Shown piece by piece: positions 42,772-51,891 of a stretch of 64,000 bases of DNA. The position numbers were made by a program, and so were the translations under genes. The notes beneath the pieces were generated by a model. That model had not been told where the DNA came from. It ran no database searches and saw nothing but the letters and a program-made list of their open reading frames with translations. Every line of letters begins with the position of its first letter. Positions within the stretch are counted from its first letter, which is position 1. The DNA is from Pseudomonas palleroniana (GTDB lineage Bacteria; Pseudomonadota; Gammaproteobacteria; Pseudomonadales; Pseudomonadaceae), in the NCBI RefSeq assembly GCF_003031675.1, contig NZ_PYWX01000070.1:1-64000 (forward strand). Reading direction: 5' to 3'.

Positions 42772-44286
42772 ATGGCCATCATCCGCCCGACTGTCGAACA
42801 ACTGCAGGACCTCGCTACCAGCCTGCACATACAGCTGACACGCGAACAAGCCAGCGAATATCTGGCGCTCATGCAACCCAGTTTCGATGCGTACGACCTG
42901 GTCGATGATCTGCCCGATTTCACACCGCTGGTGCGCTACGAGCGCAGCGCGGGTTACCGCCCCTCGAACACTGAAAACACGCTCAACGCCTGGTACTACA
43001 AGACGGAGGTGATGGGCGCCAGTTCAGGCACGCTGGCGGGCAAGACCGTCGCTCTCAAAGACAACATCGCCCTGGCCGGCGTCCCGATGATGAACGGCGC
43101 CGCGCCATTGGAGGGTTTTGTCCCTTCGTTCGACGCCACCGTGGTCACGCGTTTGCTCGATGCCGGCGCGACCATCCTCGGCAAAGCCACCTGCGAGCAC
43201 TACTGCCTCTCGGGGGGCAGCCACACCTCTGACCCAGCCCCGGTGCACAACCCTCATCGTCACGGTTATGCCGCTGGCGGTTCCTCATCGGGCAGCGCTG
43301 CCTTGGTCGCCGCCGGTGAGGTGGACATCGCCGTGGGCGGCGACCAAGGCGGCTCCATCCGCATCCCGTCGGCTTTCTGCGGAACCTACGGAATGAAGCC
43401 AACCCATGGCCTGGTGCCCTACACCGGCATCATGGCGATTGAAGCAACCATCGATCACGTCGGCCCGATTACCGCCAACGTGCGCGACAACGCGCTGATG
43501 CTGCAGGCCATGGCCGGTTCCGATGGCCTCGACCCACGCCAGGCAGCGCCGCAGGTCGATGACTATGGCAGCTACCTGGGGCGGGGCGTGAGCGGGCTCA
43601 GAATCGGCGTGGTGCAGGAAGGGTTCGCGCTGGCCAATCAAGACCCGCGTGTGGCGGACAAGGTGCGCGAGGCCATCGCCCATCTCGAGGCCTTGGGCGC
43701 GCAGGTCGAGCCGGTGTCCATTCCCGAACACAACCTGGCGGGATCGCTGTGGCACCCCATCGGCTGCGAAGGTCTGACCATGCAGATGATGCATGGCAAC
43801 GGCGCCGGCTTTAACTGGAAAGGCCTGTACGACATCGGCCTGCTGGACAAACAAGCTGGCTGGCGCGAACAGGCCGACCAATTGTCCGCATCTCTCAAGC
43901 TCTGCATGTTCGTCGGTCAATACGGCCTGACGCACTACAACGGGCGTTACTACGCCAAGGCCCAGAACCTGGCGCGCTTTGCCCGGCAAGGCTATGACAA
44001 GGCATTGCAGTCCTATGACCTGCTGGTGATGCCGACCACTCCCATCACGGCCCAACCGCACCCGCCAGCGCACTGCTCGATCACCGAATACGTGGCGCGC
44101 GCCCTGGAAATGATCGGCAACACCGCGCCTCAGGACATCACCGGGCATCCCGCCATGTCGATTCCGTGCGGCTCGGTGGACGGCATGCCCGTCGGCTTGA
44201 TGCTGATCGCCAGGCACTACGCCGAAGGCACCATCTACCAGGCGGCGGCGGCGTTCGAAGCCGCAGTGGACTGGCGCACGCTCTGA
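42772..44286 (+). CDS. amiA: amidase (amidase signature family)
   Basis: 504 residues, ATG preceded by AGGAAACAGGA. It hydrolyses the amide made by nitrile hydratase to acid and ammonia. The Ser-cisSer-Lys triad is visible: Lys in TVALKDNIALAG, the Gly/Ser-rich stretch YAAGGSSSGSAALVAAGEVD, and the nucleophile Ser in GGDQGGSIRIPSAFCG. The position directly before nitrile hydratase alpha matches other Fe-type nitrile hydratase clusters. A 50-residue N-terminal extension before the signature domain is usual for these amidases. Confidence 0.92.
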   Translation: MAIIRPTVEQLQDLATSLHIQLTREQASEYLALMQPSFDAYDLVDDLPDFTPLVRYERSAGYRPSNTENTLNAWYYKTEVMGASSGTLAGKTVALKDNIALAGVPMMNGAAPLEGFVPSFDATVVTRLLDAGATILGKATCEHYCLSGGSHTSDPAPVHNPHRHGYAAGGSSSGSAALVAAGEVDIAVGGDQGGSIRIPSAFCGTYGMKPTHGLVPYTGIMAIEATIDHVGPITANVRDNALMLQAMAGSDGLDPRQAAPQVDDYGSYLGRGVSGLRIGVVQEGFALANQDPRVADKVREAIAHLEALGAQVEPVSIPEHNLAGSLWHPIGCEGLTMQMMHGNGAGFNWKGLYDIGLLDKQAGWREQADQLSASLKLCMFVGQYGLTHYNGRYYAKAQNLARFARQGYDKALQSYDLLVMPTTPITAQPHPPAHCSITEYVARALEMIGNTAPQDITGHPAMSIPCGSVDGMPVGLMLIARHYAEGTIYQAAAAFEAAVDWRTL

Positions 44287-44367
44287 GTTTCAACCCTGCA
44301 AAACAATAAGAACGACCGGCACGTTTCAATCACTCCACAACCGCGTTGACTGATAGGAGATACCTCA

Positions 44368-44970
44368 ATGAGTCCATCTACGCCCACTTCTGCGAGCACC
44401 TCGACACCCGGCGAACGAGCCTGGGCATTGTTTCAAGTCCTCAAGAGCAAGGAGCTCATCCCACAAGGTTACGTCGAGCAGCTCACGCAATTGATGGAGC
44501 ACGGCTGGAGCCCGGAAAACGGTGCCCGCGTGGTCGCCAAGGCCTGGGTCGATCCGCAGTTCCGGGCGCTGTTGCTCAAGGACGGCACCGCCGCCTGCGC
44601 CCAGTTTGGCTACACCGGCCCGCAGGGCGAATACATCGTCGCCCTGGAAGACACGCCCCAGCTGAAAAACGTGATTGTCTGCAGCCTGTGTTCCTGCACC
44701 AACTGGCCTGTGCTCGGCCTGCCGCCTGAGTGGTACAAGGGCTTCGAGTTCCGCGCGCGCCTGGTCCGAGAGGGCCGCACCGTCCTGCGCGAGCTGGGCA
44801 CCGAGCTGCCGAGCGACATGGTGGTCAAGGTCTGGGACACCAGCGCCGAAAGCCGCTACCTGGTGCTGCCGGTACGGCCTGAAGGCACCGAGCATATGAG
44901 CGAGGAGCAGCTTCAGGCCCTGGTGACCAAAGACGTGCTGATCGGCGTCGCCCTGCCCCGCGTTGATTGA
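44368..44970 (+). CDS. nthA: nitrile hydratase alpha subunit, iron type
   Basis: 200 residues, ATG preceded by TAGGAG. It hydrates nitriles to amides as an alpha-beta heterodimer. The metal motif is NVIVCSLCSCTNWP, giving Cys105, Cys108 and Cys110 with Ser106 and Ser109. Serine in C-S-L-C marks the non-haem iron type; cobalt enzymes have Thr there. Two of the Cys are normally oxidised to sulfinic/sulfenic acid, and iron-type enzymes are reversibly inactivated by NO. It is followed by the beta subunit and the activator in the usual order. Confidence 0.95.
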   Translation: MSPSTPTSASTSTPGERAWALFQVLKSKELIPQGYVEQLTQLMEHGWSPENGARVVAKAWVDPQFRALLLKDGTAACAQFGYTGPQGEYIVALEDTPQLKNVIVCSLCSCTNWPVLGLPPEWYKGFEFRARLVREGRTVLRELGTELPSDMVVKVWDTSAESRYLVLPVRPEGTEHMSEEQLQALVTKDVLIGVALPRVD

Positions 44971-45011
44971 GACAAACAACGCCCCATCGTTCAATTACCG
45001 GAGTTTCAATT

Positions 45012-45674
45012 ATGGATGGTTTCCACGATCTCGGCGGTTTCCAAGGCTTTGGCAAAGTCCCTCACACCATCAATAGCCTGGACTACAAAAAGGTCTTCAA
45101 GCAGGACTGGGAACACCTGGCCTACAGCTTGATGTTTATCGGTGTCGATCAGTTGAAGAAGTTCAGCGTGGACGAAGTGCGTCACGCTGTCGAACGCCTG
45201 GATGTTCGCCAACATGTCGGCACCCAGTACTACGAACGCTATGTCATCGCGACCGCTACCCTGCTGGTCGAAACCGGCGTGCTCACCCAGGCCGAACTCG
45301 ACCAGGCGCTGGGTAGCCACTTCAAGCTGGCGAACCCGGCGCATGCAGAAGGCCGTGCGGCGATCACCGGGCGAGCACCGTTTGAGGTCGGCGATCGGGT
45401 GGTGGTGCGCGACGAATATGTGGCGGGGCATATCCGCATGCCGGCCTACGTACGCGGCAAGCAGGGCGTGGTGTTGCATCGCACCTCGGAAAAATGGCCT
45501 TTCCCGGATGCCATCGGTCACGGCGATATCAGCGCGGCGCATCAGCCGACCTATCACGTCGAGTTCCACAGCAAAGACCTGTGGGGCGACGCGGCAGATG
45601 AAGGTTTCGTGGTGGTCGACCTGTTCGAAAGCTACCTGGACCCGGCCGAGGGCCGTCCAGCGGTGAACCTGTGA
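45012..45674 (+). CDS. nthB: nitrile hydratase beta subunit
   Basis: 220 residues from the ATG at 45012 with CCGGAG upstream. MDGFHDLGGFQGFGKVPH is the family N-terminus. RHAVERL (about 57-63) contains the Arg region that contacts the oxidised Cys of the alpha subunit. The C-terminal SH3-like barrel reads FEVGDRVVVRDEYVAGHIRM to YHVEFHSKDLWGD. It lies 41 bp after nthA, and its stop overlaps the start of the activator gene (TGATG). Confidence 0.95.
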   Translation: MDGFHDLGGFQGFGKVPHTINSLDYKKVFKQDWEHLAYSLMFIGVDQLKKFSVDEVRHAVERLDVRQHVGTQYYERYVIATATLLVETGVLTQAELDQALGSHFKLANPAHAEGRAAITGRAPFEVGDRVVVRDEYVAGHIRMPAYVRGKQGVVLHRTSEKWPFPDAIGHGDISAAHQPTYHVEFHSKDLWGDAADEGFVVVDLFESYLDPAEGRPAVNL

Positions 45675-46915
45675 TGGACGGCGCCCAGGCGGGCCGACTG
45701 CCGGTGACCGTGCTTTCCGGCTTCCTCGGCGCCGGCAAGACCACCCTGCTCAACCACATCCTGCGCAACCGCGAGGGCCTGAGAGTCGCGGTCATCGTCA
45801 ATGACATGAGCGAGATCAACATCGATGCCGCAGAGGTGCAGCGCGATGTGTCGCTGCACCGTGGCCGCGATGAGTTGATCGAGATGAGCAATGGTTGTAT
45901 CTGCTGCACGCTGCGCGCCGATCTGCTCGAACAGATCAGCGCGCTGGCGCGTCAACAGCGCTTCGATTACCTGCTGATCGAATCCACCGGGATCTCGGAG
46001 CCGATGCCGGTCGCGGAGACGTTCGCCTTTCTTGACGCCGAAGGCTTCAGCCTCAGCGAACTGGCGCGGCTCGATACCTTGGTGACGGTGGTCGACGGCA
46101 GCCGTTTTCAAGCATTGCTGGAGTCACCGGACAGCGTCGCCCGCGACGACGCACAGGCAGACGCGCCCAGGCGCCCGCTGGCGGACCTGCTGATTGAGCA
46201 GGTGGAGTACGCCAACGTGATCCTCGTCAACAAGCTGGACCTGATCGACGAGCCGGCTTACCAGGCCGTGCGGGCAATCCTTGCGGGCCTCAACCCGACC
46301 GCGCGGATCCTGCCGATGACCCAGGGCAACGTCAGGTTGGCCAGCATCCTCGACACCCGTCTGTTCGATTTACCCAGCCTTGCCGCAGCGCCGGGCTGGA
46401 TGCGCAAGCTGGAGCCTGACAGCGCAACGGCGTCCGAGTCGGACACCTACGGCGTGACCTCCTGGGTGTACCGCGAGCGCGCACCGTTTCACCCCCAGCG
46501 CTTGCTCGACTTTCTCAAGCGTCCCTGGAGCAACGGGCGCCTGTTGCGCAGCAAAGGTTACTTCTGGCTTGCCAGCCGACACCTGGAAACCGGCTTGCTG
46601 GTGCACAGCGGCAAGCAATTCCAGTGGGACTATGTGGGGCATTGGTGGAGCTTCATAGCGCCGTCGCAATGGCCAAAGGACGAATACCGCTTGCAAGGCA
46701 TCATGGCCAAGTGGGACGGCGTGGTCGGCGACTGTCGGCAGGAGCTGGTCTTTATCGGCCAGGACCTCGATACCCAGGCGTTGCAGCGCGAACTCGACCA
46801 TTGCCTGCTCAGCCCCGAGGAAATCGCCGCGGGCCCGGCGGCCTGGCCCGCCCTACCGGGGGCGACGACCTTTGACACCCGTGCCTTGTCGGCCAGCCCG
46901 ACGGCTTCCATTTAA
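45674..46915 (+). CDS. nitrile hydratase activator, CobW/G3E-family GTPase metallochaperone
   Basis: 413 residues from the ATG at 45674, overlapping the nthB stop. Walker A is GFLGAGKTTLLN. The metal motif CxCC is in NGCICCTLRADLLEQ, the guanine motif NKLD in ILVNKLDLIDE, and the CobW C-terminal domain follows (about 260-400). Such proteins (P47K/NhpC type) are needed for iron insertion and maturation of Fe-type nitrile hydratase. The tight coupling to nthB supports this role. Confidence 0.9.
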   Translation: MDGAQAGRLPVTVLSGFLGAGKTTLLNHILRNREGLRVAVIVNDMSEINIDAAEVQRDVSLHRGRDELIEMSNGCICCTLRADLLEQISALARQQRFDYLLIESTGISEPMPVAETFAFLDAEGFSLSELARLDTLVTVVDGSRFQALLESPDSVARDDAQADAPRRPLADLLIEQVEYANVILVNKLDLIDEPAYQAVRAILAGLNPTARILPMTQGNVRLASILDTRLFDLPSLAAAPGWMRKLEPDSATASESDTYGVTSWVYRERAPFHPQRLLDFLKRPWSNGRLLRSKGYFWLASRHLETGLLVHSGKQFQWDYVGHWWSFIAPSQWPKDEYRLQGIMAKWDGVVGDCRQELVFIGQDLDTQALQRELDHCLLSPEEIAAGPAAWPALPGATTFDTRALSASPTASI

Positions 46916-46932
46916 CCGAGCTAGAGGTGTTT

Positions 46933-48225
46933 ATGCTTTTTTTCAGCCGCACCGCCCGCTGGGTCTTGGCGCCGCTCGCCGACAGGTTGGAGCAACCTGA
47001 CCAGGCCAGCGCGCCCGTGTCGTCGAACAACCCATTACTGCGCCGCCTGCTGACCGGCGTCGACCACCTGCTGCAGGAGCGGCAAACCCTGAAGGCCCAG
47101 GCACGTGCGCTGGCTGCGCAAGTCGCCCAATTGGAAGCACACCTGGCCGATCGTAACCAACAGACGCGCCAACATGAGGCGTACTGGGACCTGGTCAGCC
47201 AAGGCGCGGATGAACTGTTCTGGGCCCTGGAACTGCAGGGCACCCCAGCCCCCGCGCCGACCTCTGCCATGCAGTGGGCGGGACCGACGTCGATCCAGGT
47301 TCAGGGGGTTGATCAACTGAGCCGATGGAGCGACCAGTTGCACCCGGCAGACCAGCCAGTGCATCTGGATGCGCTCACCCGGCATCTGGCCGATCGCAGT
47401 GGGCGCACGCCGTTTGCGTTGGACGTGCGCATGAAGCCTGCCGGCGACGGCGACTATCGCTGGTGCCGGGTCAGCGGAGTAGCGCGACGTGACGCACAAG
47501 GCATGGCGCTGGCCATCGGCGGCAGCGTGCGTGATATTCACGAGCAGCACCTGCATCACGAGGGCCTTGAGCTTGCGGCCACCCGCTTCGATATTGCCCG
47601 GGAGATGCTGCATGACGGGCTGTGGGATATCGAGGTGGTGGCCGGCGACCCGGCGAACCCGAAAAACACCATTTGGTGGTCGTCACAAATGCGCCGGCTG
47701 CTGGGCTGCAACACCGTCGAGGAGTTCCCCAACACCCTGGAAAGCTGGACCTCGCGCTTGCACCCCGAGGACAGCGCGCGGGCCATTGCAGCGTTTGTCG
47801 CCCATGTTGAAGACCGTAGCGGCAAGACCCCTTTCGACGTGGACTATCGTCTCAAACACCAGAACGGCGCTTACCGCTGGTTCCGTGGCCGCGGGCAAAC
47901 ACGCCGTGCGCAGGACGGCTCCCCGCAGCGGGTGGTCGGCGCGATCACCGATATCCACGCCCGCCATGAAGAAAGCACGATGCGCGAGGCGCAGGCACAA
48001 CAGCATCGGGTGATGCAGGACACCCTCAACAAGCTCACGCAGATTGTCGCCACCATCCAGGGCATTGCCAGCCAGACCAACCTGCTGGCGTTGAACGCCG
48101 CCATTGAGGCGGCGCGCGCCGGCGATGCCGGGCGCGGGTTTGCGGTGGTCGCCGATGAAGTGCGCAAACTCGCCACCCGTACCAGCCAGGCAACCCAGCA
48201 AGCCGCCGAGATGATGCACAACTGA
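46933..48225 (+). CDS. soluble PAS-PAS chemoreceptor with short signalling domain
   Basis: 430 residues from the ATG at 46933 with AGAGGTG upstream. There is no clear membrane helix. The N-terminal 70 residues are helical. Two PAS domains follow (about 90-210, ending RVSGVARRDAQGMALAIGGS; about 215-345, ending GAITDIHARHEESTM). The MCP domain is very short and includes the tip IASQTNLLALNAAIEAARAG, stopping soon after it. It resembles BdlA-type PAS-PAS-MCP proteins, cut just after the tip. It lies between the nitrile hydratase activator and the acyl-CoA synthetase on the same strand, so it may couple energy state or substrate metabolism to motility. Confidence 0.82.
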   Translation: MLFFSRTARWVLAPLADRLEQPDQASAPVSSNNPLLRRLLTGVDHLLQERQTLKAQARALAAQVAQLEAHLADRNQQTRQHEAYWDLVSQGADELFWALELQGTPAPAPTSAMQWAGPTSIQVQGVDQLSRWSDQLHPADQPVHLDALTRHLADRSGRTPFALDVRMKPAGDGDYRWCRVSGVARRDAQGMALAIGGSVRDIHEQHLHHEGLELAATRFDIAREMLHDGLWDIEVVAGDPANPKNTIWWSSQMRRLLGCNTVEEFPNTLESWTSRLHPEDSARAIAAFVAHVEDRSGKTPFDVDYRLKHQNGAYRWFRGRGQTRRAQDGSPQRVVGAITDIHARHEESTMREAQAQQHRVMQDTLNKLTQIVATIQGIASQTNLLALNAAIEAARAGDAGRGFAVVADEVRKLATRTSQATQQAAEMMHN

Positions 48226-48293
48226 TCAGATGAACAGCCCACGCGGCAGGCGTGGGCACACAACCTATTCCAACAATAACAATCGGGTGCGTT

Positions 48294-49934
48294 ATGCGCG
48301 ATTACACCTCAGCAGTGAACTCTTTCGACTTTCTACAATTGGCCGCCCGGGATTTGCACGGCGAGCTGAATGCCTTGAATGCCTGTATCGAATGTTGCGA
48401 CCGGCACGCCGAGGGCGATGCCGTCGCGTTGTATTGCGAAACGCGGGATGGCCGCGCCACGCGCCACACCTTCCGCGAACTGCAGGACCACGCGGCGCGC
48501 TTCGGCAATTTCCTGCGCGAGCAAGGCGTCCAACCGGGAGATCGTGTCTCGGGCCTGATGCCGCGCACGGTTGAATTGTTGATCGCCATTCTGGGGACCT
48601 GGCGTATCGGCGCGGTCTACCAGCCGCTCTTTACCGCCTTCGGTCCCAAGGCCATCGAGCAGCGGTTGGGTTGCTCGAAGGCACGCTGGATCGTGACCGA
48701 TGCCCTCAACCGCCCCAAGCTGGATGATGTCAGCGACTGCCCGCCCATCATCGTGACCGACGGTGCCCCGGCGCATCCGAGCGATTACGACTTCTGGCGT
48801 ACGCTGGATCAGTACTCGACGCAATGCACACCGCAATTGCTGGACGCCAGCGCACCGTTTTTGCTGATGTGCACCTCCGGAACCACGGGGCCGGCCAAAC
48901 CGCTGGAGGTGCCCTTGAGCGCCATCCTGGCCTTCAAGGGCTACATGCGTGAAGCGATCGATCTGCGCGAAGACGACCGTTTCTGGAACCTGGCCGACCC
49001 GGGTTGGGCCTATGGCTTGTATTACGCGGTCACCGGCCCTTTGGCGTGCGGCCACGCCACGCTGTTCTATGACGGCGCTTTCTCGGTGGACACCACCTGC
49101 CGGATCATCAAAAAATACGCGATCAGCAACCTGGCCGGCTCGCCTACGGCCTATCGCTTGCTGATCGCGGCGGGCGCGGAGTTCGCCGACGCTGCGCGGG
49201 GTCAGCTGCGTGTGGTCAGCAGCGCCGGCGAGCCGCTCAACCCACAAGTCATCCGTTGGTTTGCCGAACAGGCCGGCGTGGTCATCCATGATCATTACGG
49301 CCAGACCGAAATCGGCATGGTGCTGTGCAATCACCATGGGTTGCAGCACCCTGTTCGTGAGGGCTCAGCCGGTTACGCGATGCCGGGCCATCGGATTGTC
49401 GTGCTCGATCCTCAGCACCGGGAACTGCCGGCCGGCCAGCCTGGCGTGTTGGCGGTGGACCGCGAGCGCTCGCCCCTGTGCTGGTTCAATGGATACTTCG
49501 GCATGCCGACCCAGGCGTTTGTCGGGCGTTATTACTTGAGCGGCGATATCGTTGAGCTCAATGACGACGGCAGTATCAGCTTCGTCGGCCGCAACGACGA
49601 CGTGATCACCACCTCGGGCTATCGCGTCGGGCCGTTTGATGTGGAGAGTGCTCTCATCGAACACCCGGCCGTGGTTGAGGCTGCCGTCATCGGCAAACCC
49701 GACCCGCAACGTACTGAGCTGATCATGGCGTTTATCGTGTTGAACCGTGAGTACCTGCCCAGCGTCGAGTTGGCTGAGGTGCTGCGCCTGCATGTCCGAC
49801 AGCGCCTGGCCGCGCATGCGTACCCTCGGGAAATCGAATTCGTCGAGCAACTGCCCAAGACCCCCAGCGGCAAATTGCAGCGATTCATCCTGCGCAACCA
49901 GGAAATCGCCAAGCAGCAGGCACTCGCCACATGA
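48294..49934 (+). CDS. acyl-CoA synthetase (AMP-binding, acetyl-CoA-synthetase-like)
   Basis: 546 residues from the ATG at 48294. The phosphate loop is LLMCTSGTTGPAKPLEVP, the adenylate motif HDHYGQTEIGMV, the hinge GRNDDVITTSGYRVGPFDVE, and the catalytic Lys is in KTPSGKLQR. It activates the carboxylic acid made by the amidase to its CoA ester, feeding beta-oxidation. An equivalent synthetase closes the aldoxime-nitrile cluster of P. chlororaphis B23, so this completes the pathway. Confidence 0.9.
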   Translation: MRDYTSAVNSFDFLQLAARDLHGELNALNACIECCDRHAEGDAVALYCETRDGRATRHTFRELQDHAARFGNFLREQGVQPGDRVSGLMPRTVELLIAILGTWRIGAVYQPLFTAFGPKAIEQRLGCSKARWIVTDALNRPKLDDVSDCPPIIVTDGAPAHPSDYDFWRTLDQYSTQCTPQLLDASAPFLLMCTSGTTGPAKPLEVPLSAILAFKGYMREAIDLREDDRFWNLADPGWAYGLYYAVTGPLACGHATLFYDGAFSVDTTCRIIKKYAISNLAGSPTAYRLLIAAGAEFADAARGQLRVVSSAGEPLNPQVIRWFAEQAGVVIHDHYGQTEIGMVLCNHHGLQHPVREGSAGYAMPGHRIVVLDPQHRELPAGQPGVLAVDRERSPLCWFNGYFGMPTQAFVGRYYLSGDIVELNDDGSISFVGRNDDVITTSGYRVGPFDVESALIEHPAVVEAAVIGKPDPQRTELIMAFIVLNREYLPSVELAEVLRLHVRQRLAAHAYPREIEFVEQLPKTPSGKLQRFILRNQEIAKQQALAT

Positions 49935-49953
49935 CCCGGCGGTGGAGGCTGGC

Positions 49954-50520
49954 GTGCTGAGCCGCTCGGAGTTCCAGCGCCGGGCGCTGGAGGTGTTCAA
50001 GGAGCGCAGTTTCAGCCAGGTCAGCATGCGTGAACTGGCCGCGCACATCGGCATAAGTCCCGGCGCGATCTATCACCATGTGGAGAGCAAGGAAGCGCTG
50101 CTGTTCGAGTGGTTGATGGAGCTGTATCAGGCGTTGCTGGCGCACGTCGAGCTGGTCACCAAGCAACGACTGACGCCGGCGCAACGCCTGACGACACTCA
50201 TCGAAGGCCATCTTCAATTGCATGAAACCATGGGCGCGCACTTCAAGCTGGCGGTCATGGACGCCAACTGCCTGAGCGCGCCGATGGAAGACTGCGTACG
50301 AGGGCTGAGAGCAGCCTATGAAGCCAAGATACTGGGCCTGGTCGCACAGCCAGGCCCTGAACCCTGCGGCGCCTTGCGCAACAGTGCACTCACCACCCTG
50401 TTGCCAATGCTCAACAGCCTGCCTACATGGTTGAGCCCGATGATCGAGGATTCCCAGCGCAGAATCATTACGAAGACCATCGCCGTTGCGGTAGTGCGCG
50501 CTATCAAGTCGCTGCCCTGA
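49954..50520 (+). CDS. TetR-family transcriptional regulator
   Basis: 188 residues from the GTG at 49954, which has GGAGG five bases upstream. The HTH reads FKERSFSQVSMRELAAHIGI, then SPGAIYHHVESKEALLFEWL, typical of TetR regulators linked to acyl-CoA synthetase genes (FadR/PsrA-like in the first domain). It follows the synthetase by 19 bp and probably responds to its acyl-CoA product. Whether it represses the whole cluster is unknown. Confidence 0.83.
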   Translation: MLSRSEFQRRALEVFKERSFSQVSMRELAAHIGISPGAIYHHVESKEALLFEWLMELYQALLAHVELVTKQRLTPAQRLTTLIEGHLQLHETMGAHFKLAVMDANCLSAPMEDCVRGLRAAYEAKILGLVAQPGPEPCGALRNSALTTLLPMLNSLPTWLSPMIEDSQRRIITKTIAVAVVRAIKSLP

Positions 50521-50535
50521 AGCTCGTTCTCGGTT

Positions 50536-50842
50536 GTAGTGAGCGGGCTTGCCCCGCGCCGGGTGGCAGAGCCGCCCCGACAAGGACGCCGTGGTGTTTC
50601 AGGAAGATCGCAGTGACTGGATTTGGGGCGGCTGCGCCACCCAGCGCGGGGCAAGCCCTAATGCCAGTCAGTTAAGGATTAACGCGGTCACTGTGGGAGG
50701 GGGCTTGCTCCCGATGGACTGCTTAGCAGGCCCATTTTTGAGGCCGCTGCGCGGCCTATCGGGAGCAAGCCTCCTCCCACAATTTATTCATCGCCCGCTT
50801 TATCGCTTAACTGACCGGCATTAGGGCAAGCCCGCTCACTAC
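50536..50842. repeat. nested REP/REPIN cluster
   Basis: This gap has no gene. The outermost arms are GTAGTGAGCGGGCTTGCC (50536) and its complement ending at 50842. Inside, GCCCCGCGC/GCGCGGGGC form one doublet. CTAATGCCAGTCAGTTAAG (50658-50676) and CTTAACTGACCGGCATTAG (50806-50824) are inverted copies with one difference. Innermost, GTGGGAGGGGGCTTGCTCCCG (to 50713) pairs with its complement at about 50760-50780. The right part repeats at 3-126. Confidence 0.8.
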
Positions 50843-50907
50843 AACAATGCCAGATTTCAGATGTTTCTTTATGATGTGGCCTTTCGCTCAACGCCTCAGG
50901 AATCACC

Positions 50908-51402
50908 ATGCCCGCCCTCACCTTCCGCAACGCCCTGCCTGCCGACGCCGCGCGTTGCTTTGAGATCGAATCCAGCGCCTACGAAGGTGACGAAGCCGCC
51001 ACCCTGGAGAAGATCGCCACGCGCATCGCCCAGTACCCGCAAGGTTTTTTGATCCTGCAAGCCGATGGCGTCGTGGTGGGTTTCATCAACTCTGGCTGCG
51101 CCCATGAGGTGGTGATGTCGGACGAGGCGTTCAAGGAGCTGGTAGGCCATTCGCCGCAAGCGCCGAATGTGGTGATCATGTCGGTGGTGGTCGACCCGGC
51201 CCATCAGGGCAAAGGCTATTCCAGACTGCTGATGACCGAGTTCGTGCAGCGCATGCGGGCGCTGGGCAAGCAGACCATTCACCTGATGTGCAAAGAGCAA
51301 CATGTGCCGCTGTACAGCCGCATGGGCTACCGCTATGTGCAGCCTTCCCCATCGGATCACGGCGGTATGGCGTGGCATGAGATGGTGATGATTTTTGACT
51401 GA
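50908..51402 (+). CDS. GNAT family N-acetyltransferase
   Basis: 164 residues, CAGGAATC before the ATG. GNAT motifs: LTFRNALPADAARCFEIE, VVIMSVVVDPAHQGKGYSRL with the acetyl-CoA loop HQGKGY, and KEQHVPLYSRMGYRYVQP. The long helix 1/2 region (YEGDEAATLEKIATRIAQYP) resembles serotonin-N-acetyltransferase-like members of the family that act on arylalkylamines. It is followed by another GNAT gene on the same strand. Confidence 0.82.
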   Translation: MPALTFRNALPADAARCFEIESSAYEGDEAATLEKIATRIAQYPQGFLILQADGVVVGFINSGCAHEVVMSDEAFKELVGHSPQAPNVVIMSVVVDPAHQGKGYSRLLMTEFVQRMRALGKQTIHLMCKEQHVPLYSRMGYRYVQPSPSDHGGMAWHEMVMIFD

Positions 51403-51465
51403 GGTGTACTACGGGTTCAAGTAGGCAAGCAAAGGCAACGCGCATAACACAACCGAGAAACCGCC

Positions 51466-51891
51466 ATGACCACGCCCCTAATTGAAATCGGTGACCAACC
51501 CAACCCCGCAGCCGAGGGCATCCTCGGTAGCGGCCTGGCCGCATTCAATGAAGGCATTACCGGCATGAACGATCGCCTGCCGCTGACGGTATTGCTCAAG
51601 TGTCCCGACACTCAGCAAATTCTCGGCGGCATCACCGGCAAGACCAGCCTGGGCATGGCCTTTCTTGACCTGTTCCACCTGCCCGAGTCGCTACGCGGTT
51701 CGGGCCTTGGCAGCCGATTGCTGCAAGCCTTTGAAGACGAAGCCCGCCGCCGTGGTTGCGCGCATGCGGTGCTGTACACCCTCAGTTTCCAGGCACCGGG
51801 GTTTTATGAGAAACACGGCTGGCTGCGGTTTGGTGAGATCCCGTGTGAGCCTGCGGGCAGCTGTCGGGTGTTTCTGTCTAAGCCGCTGTGA
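51466..51891 (+). CDS. GNAT family N-acetyltransferase
   Basis: 141 residues. MAFLDLFHLPESLRGSGLGSRL carries the acetyl-CoA loop RGSGLG, and HAVLYTLSFQAPGFYEKHGW the C-terminal strand and helix. The N-terminal half (IGDQPNPAAEGILGSGLAAFNE) is typical of a small group of uncharacterised bacterial GNATs. It is 63 bp after the previous acetyltransferase gene and overlaps the convergent third one by 14 bp. Confidence 0.8.
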   Translation: MTTPLIEIGDQPNPAAEGILGSGLAAFNEGITGMNDRLPLTVLLKCPDTQQILGGITGKTSLGMAFLDLFHLPESLRGSGLGSRLLQAFEDEARRRGCAHAVLYTLSFQAPGFYEKHGWLRFGEIPCEPAGSCRVFLSKPL

